From contig NZ_JAKLUA010000029.1 in assembly GCF_022012435.1 (NCBI RefSeq), positions 1 to 42,786 on the forward strand: a stretch of DNA of 42,786 bases. Direction: 5' to 3'. Shown here piece after piece: positions 40,758 through 42,786 of this stretch. A program made the position numbers and the translations under genes. Positions within the stretch are counted from its first letter, which is position 1. Every line of letters starts with the position of its first letter. Source of the stretch: Bradyrhizobium zhengyangense. Its GTDB lineage: Bacteria > Pseudomonadota > Alphaproteobacteria > Rhizobiales > Xanthobacteraceae. Under the pieces are notes generated by a model. That model was given only the letters and a program-made list of their open reading frames with translations, did not search any database and was not told the DNA's origin.

Positions 40758-41302
40758 TGCTCCCCAAGATGGTGCCCGACCCATAATGATGTCTTTGCAC
40801 CTCGCGCAAAGGTTCAAGCTCAGCAAGCGGCGGCTCGCAGGCCGTGGGAAAAAGGCCCGCCTCCGGAGGCATTGGGAAGAACAGAGAGGACAAATAGGTC
40901 CGCAACGTACTTTTGGTTAGGCACCCGGAGACGGGGCCGCAAAGGGCTTAAGTTTACCAACGGAGGACGACTGAAATACGTTTGCCGTTCTCCACCAACA
41001 ATTGTAGCGACTCTAATCCGATGACTCAAGTTCCAAGTCTTTCGCATCTCGGCATTGCAGGAGCTCTGGTTCCTCACTGTGCTGAGCGCGGTTAGGAGAC
41101 GCTCTCAGTTGACCGGTACGTTTACAGGAGTGGAGCGGCTTCGTTGGCTGAATGATCACCTGATGCAACGCGAGAAGGCGAGTGCTAACGCCAGGAAAGA
41201 GAGCCTATTACGAGTTCACCTGCCAGCAAGCGGGGATCAAGGTCTGCTAGGCTGGCGTAGAAAAAGGAGGGACACCGCGCTAGTGTATCGAAGGGCGCTC
41301 GA
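40758..41302. other. Intergenic region before the CopG gene
   Basis: No gene is supported. A plus-strand frame at 41055-41306 has a protein-like middle (SQLTGTFTGVERLRWLNDHL) but no ribosome-binding site or known family. This stretch is part of the 2.3-kb gap that separates the CopG/traG pair from trbB. Confidence 0.4.
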
Positions 41303-41728
41303 TTAGATTTCGCCGGCCGGTTCCTGACGGCGGATATCTTCTGGAATCTCGCGGAGAAAGCTCTGCCCCTTTTGCAAACGGCGCCCGAGCGCCTCGACAA
41401 ATCCCTCAAAACGCTCCCTGCCCTTTACCTGCGCTGCCGCCTGTACGTCGTTGGGGAGTGGCGGCGTGATCGTCAGCCAGAAACGAATGAAGAGAGCTAA
41501 GGTCTCCGCCGTCAAACCAACGTCGCGCTCCAGCCTCTGCATCTGACGCGACAGCCGATCGAGGCGCCGGGTGAACGCTGCCTCCCGCCTGTCAGCGCCA
41601 TCTGGCGATAGAAACGAAGCGACCGCCGCTTCCACGATCGCGGACCGGGAGAGCTTTTTGCGATCAGCGAGCTCCGAGATGTGCTTCAAAAGTTCTGGCG
41701 GAAAGTAGACGTTCATCCGGTCGCGCAT
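41303..41728 (-). CDS. Ribbon-helix-helix (CopG-type) protein of the traG-trb region
   Basis: This 141-residue protein has an N-terminal ribbon-helix-helix motif (MNVYFPPELLKHISELADRK, then LSRSAIVEAAVASFL) and a long helical C-terminal part (LDRLSRQMQRLERDVGLTAE). Genes of this kind commonly sit between traG/virD4 and trbB in alphaproteobacterial conjugation clusters. The protein could be a repressor of transfer genes or a helper for coupling-protein function. It begins five bp after the traG stop. Confidence 0.8.
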   Translation of the reverse strand: MRDRMNVYFPPELLKHISELADRKKLSRSAIVEAAVASFLSPDGADRREAAFTRRLDRLSRQMQRLERDVGLTAETLALFIRFWLTITPPLPNDVQAAAQVKGRERFEGFVEALGRRLQKGQSFLREIPEDIRRQEPAGEI

Positions 41729-41733
41729 ATGCC

Positions 41734-42786
41734 TTAGAGCTCCATTTTGTCACTAGGGTCCATGGCGACCTGGCGGGCGACACCGCGCATCTGTTGACGT
41801 ATGAGCCGGGACTGGCGGACGGCATCCTCGTCATCGTCCAGAACGGCGGCAAATTCCTCAGCCGGCGTCGGTTCGATCGTCTCCTTGGCGATCGCGACGT
41901 GATCGGGGAGCTCGGGCTCACGACGGAGCCCGCTGTTCGCCGTGTCCTCCTCGGCCTCCGTGGCTCTGTCAGTTGGACCTGCCGTCGGCGTCAACGGTCC
42001 GAGCGCTGACCATCCGTCCGTTCGCGGCGATCGGCCGGCGCTCGCCGGATCTGGCGGTGACAAAACCCGCTCGGTGAACCGGCGATCCTCGTAATAGCGG
42101 ACCTTCTTCGCCCTGATCGGCGCCGTCCCTGCCACCATGACGATCTCGTCCATTGGCGGAAGCTGCATGACCTCGCCCGGGGTCAGCAGCGGCCTCGCAG
42201 TCTCCTGCCGTGAGACCATCAGGTGCCCAAGCCATGGGTTTAACCTGTGCCCGGCGTAGTTCTTCATTGCGCGCATCTCGGTCGCCGTGCCCAGTGCGTC
42301 AGACACCCGCTTGGCCGTCCGCTCATCGTTGGTCGCGAAGCTGACCCGGACATGGCAGTTGTCGAGGATCGCGTTGTTCGGCCCGTAGGCCTTCTCGATC
42401 TGATTGAGCGACTGGGCGATCAAGAAACTCTTGATGCCGTACCCCGCCATGAAGGCGAGCGCGGACTCGAAGAAATCAAGACGCCCCAGCGCCGGGAACT
42501 CGTCAAGCATCATCAGGACTCGATGCCGGCGGTCACTGGCGTGCAGGTCCTCGGTCAGGCGCCGGCCGATCTGATTCAGCACAAGCCGGATCAGGGGCTT
42601 GGTCCGTGAGATATCGGAGGGCGGCACGACGAGGTAAAGCGTCATCGGACGGCGATCGGCGATCAGGTCGGCGATCCGCCAGTCACAGCGGCGGGTCACC
42701 TGGGCGACTACGGGATCACGGTACAGCCCGAGGAACGACATCGCGGTAGATAGGACGCCAGAACGTTCATTCTCCGACTTGTTGAG
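41734..42786 (-). CDS. traG: Type IV coupling protein TraG/VirD4, C-terminal part (5' end beyond window)
   Basis: The frame is open to the window edge (LNKSENERSGVLSTAMSFLG), so the N-terminal membrane part and Walker A are outside. The visible 350 residues carry Walker B HRVLMMLDEFPALGRLDFFE, then KSFLIAQSLNQIEKAYGPNN, HVRVSFATNDERTAKRVSDA and TRPLLTPGEVMQLP-like sequence (ARPLLTPGEVMQLPPMDEIV), followed by an acidic, probably disordered tail. TraG brings the relaxase-DNA complex to the transfer channel. The ATG at 42741 lies inside the gene and is not the start. Confidence 0.92.
   Translation of the reverse strand, partial: LNKSENERSGVLSTAMSFLGLYRDPVVAQVTRRCDWRIADLIADRRPMTLYLVVPPSDISRTKPLIRLVLNQIGRRLTEDLHASDRRHRVLMMLDEFPALGRLDFFESALAFMAGYGIKSFLIAQSLNQIEKAYGPNNAILDNCHVRVSFATNDERTAKRVSDALGTATEMRAMKNYAGHRLNPWLGHLMVSRQETARPLLTPGEVMQLPPMDEIVMVAGTAPIRAKKVRYYEDRRFTERVLSPPDPASAGRSPRTDGWSALGPLTPTAGPTDRATEAEEDTANSGLRREPELPDHVAIAKETIEPTPAEEFAAVLDDDEDAVRQSRLIRQQMRGVARQVAMDPSDKMEL

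Noticed and set aside
40666..40920. Plus-strand 84-codon frame
   Set aside because: It competes with the minus-strand 53-aa membrane protein, which has a better ribosome-binding site and a clear helix.

Overview
The window reads as accessory DNA of a GC-rich alphaproteobacterium, most likely a Bradyrhizobium-like member of the Rhizobiales. The basis is the alphaproteobacterial trb set (TrbK-alt, DUF2274, no trbH), IS66 and IS5/IS1182-type transposase pieces, a LuxR/LuxI pair, several tiny proteins that resemble ones common in Bradyrhizobium, and high GC. The genus is inferred from recalled similarity; no search was run.

Layout. (1) 1-8.8 kb is a decayed zone. It holds a transposase C-terminus, frameshifted remnants (a Ku protein, a TolB/adenylate-cyclase-type domain, small Cys-rich and hypothetical proteins) and a truncated IS66 copy that keeps its right end. 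A few small intact genes and one intact SAM-dependent methyltransferase (5840-6622) lie among them. (2) 8.8-17.9 kb is an AraC-controlled catabolic block. A five-gene minus-strand operon encodes a sugar-type ABC ATPase, permease and binding protein, a PuuE-like polysaccharide deacetylase and an LhgO-like FAD oxidoreductase. The araC gene is divergent from it. A second minus-strand operon encodes a small ORF, NIPSNAP, cupin and a DHDPS-family aldolase. A 58-bp sequence (46/58 identical) lies in front of both operons, at almost the same distance from the first start codon. (3) 17.9-26.8 kb is a LysR-controlled block. Quinone oxidoreductase, livH, livM, a binding protein, livG, livF and a small coupled ORF form one minus-strand operon ended by a clear terminator. 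Divergent lysR is followed by SDR, VOC and RidA genes. A shared palindrome sits about 79 bp before both qor and the SDR gene. (4) 27-42.8 kb is conjugation. luxR, luxI and a second lysR on the plus strand face the minus-strand cluster trbB-C-D-E-J-K-L-F-G-I plus a DUF2274 gene. A CopG-type gene and the C-terminal part of traG (coupling protein) lie upstream, separated from trbB by 2.3 kb containing a broken vanZ gene and very small predicted membrane proteins.

How it fits together. The right part supplies a mating-pair-formation type IV secretion system and coupling protein of an integrative conjugative element, island or plasmid, plausibly governed by quorum sensing through the adjacent LuxR/LuxI. 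The middle is cargo: two importer-plus-enzyme modules, each with its own regulator and operator pair. Substrates of both modules cannot be told from sequence. No relaxase, oriT, integrase, att site, tRNA, rRNA or CRISPR array was recognised.
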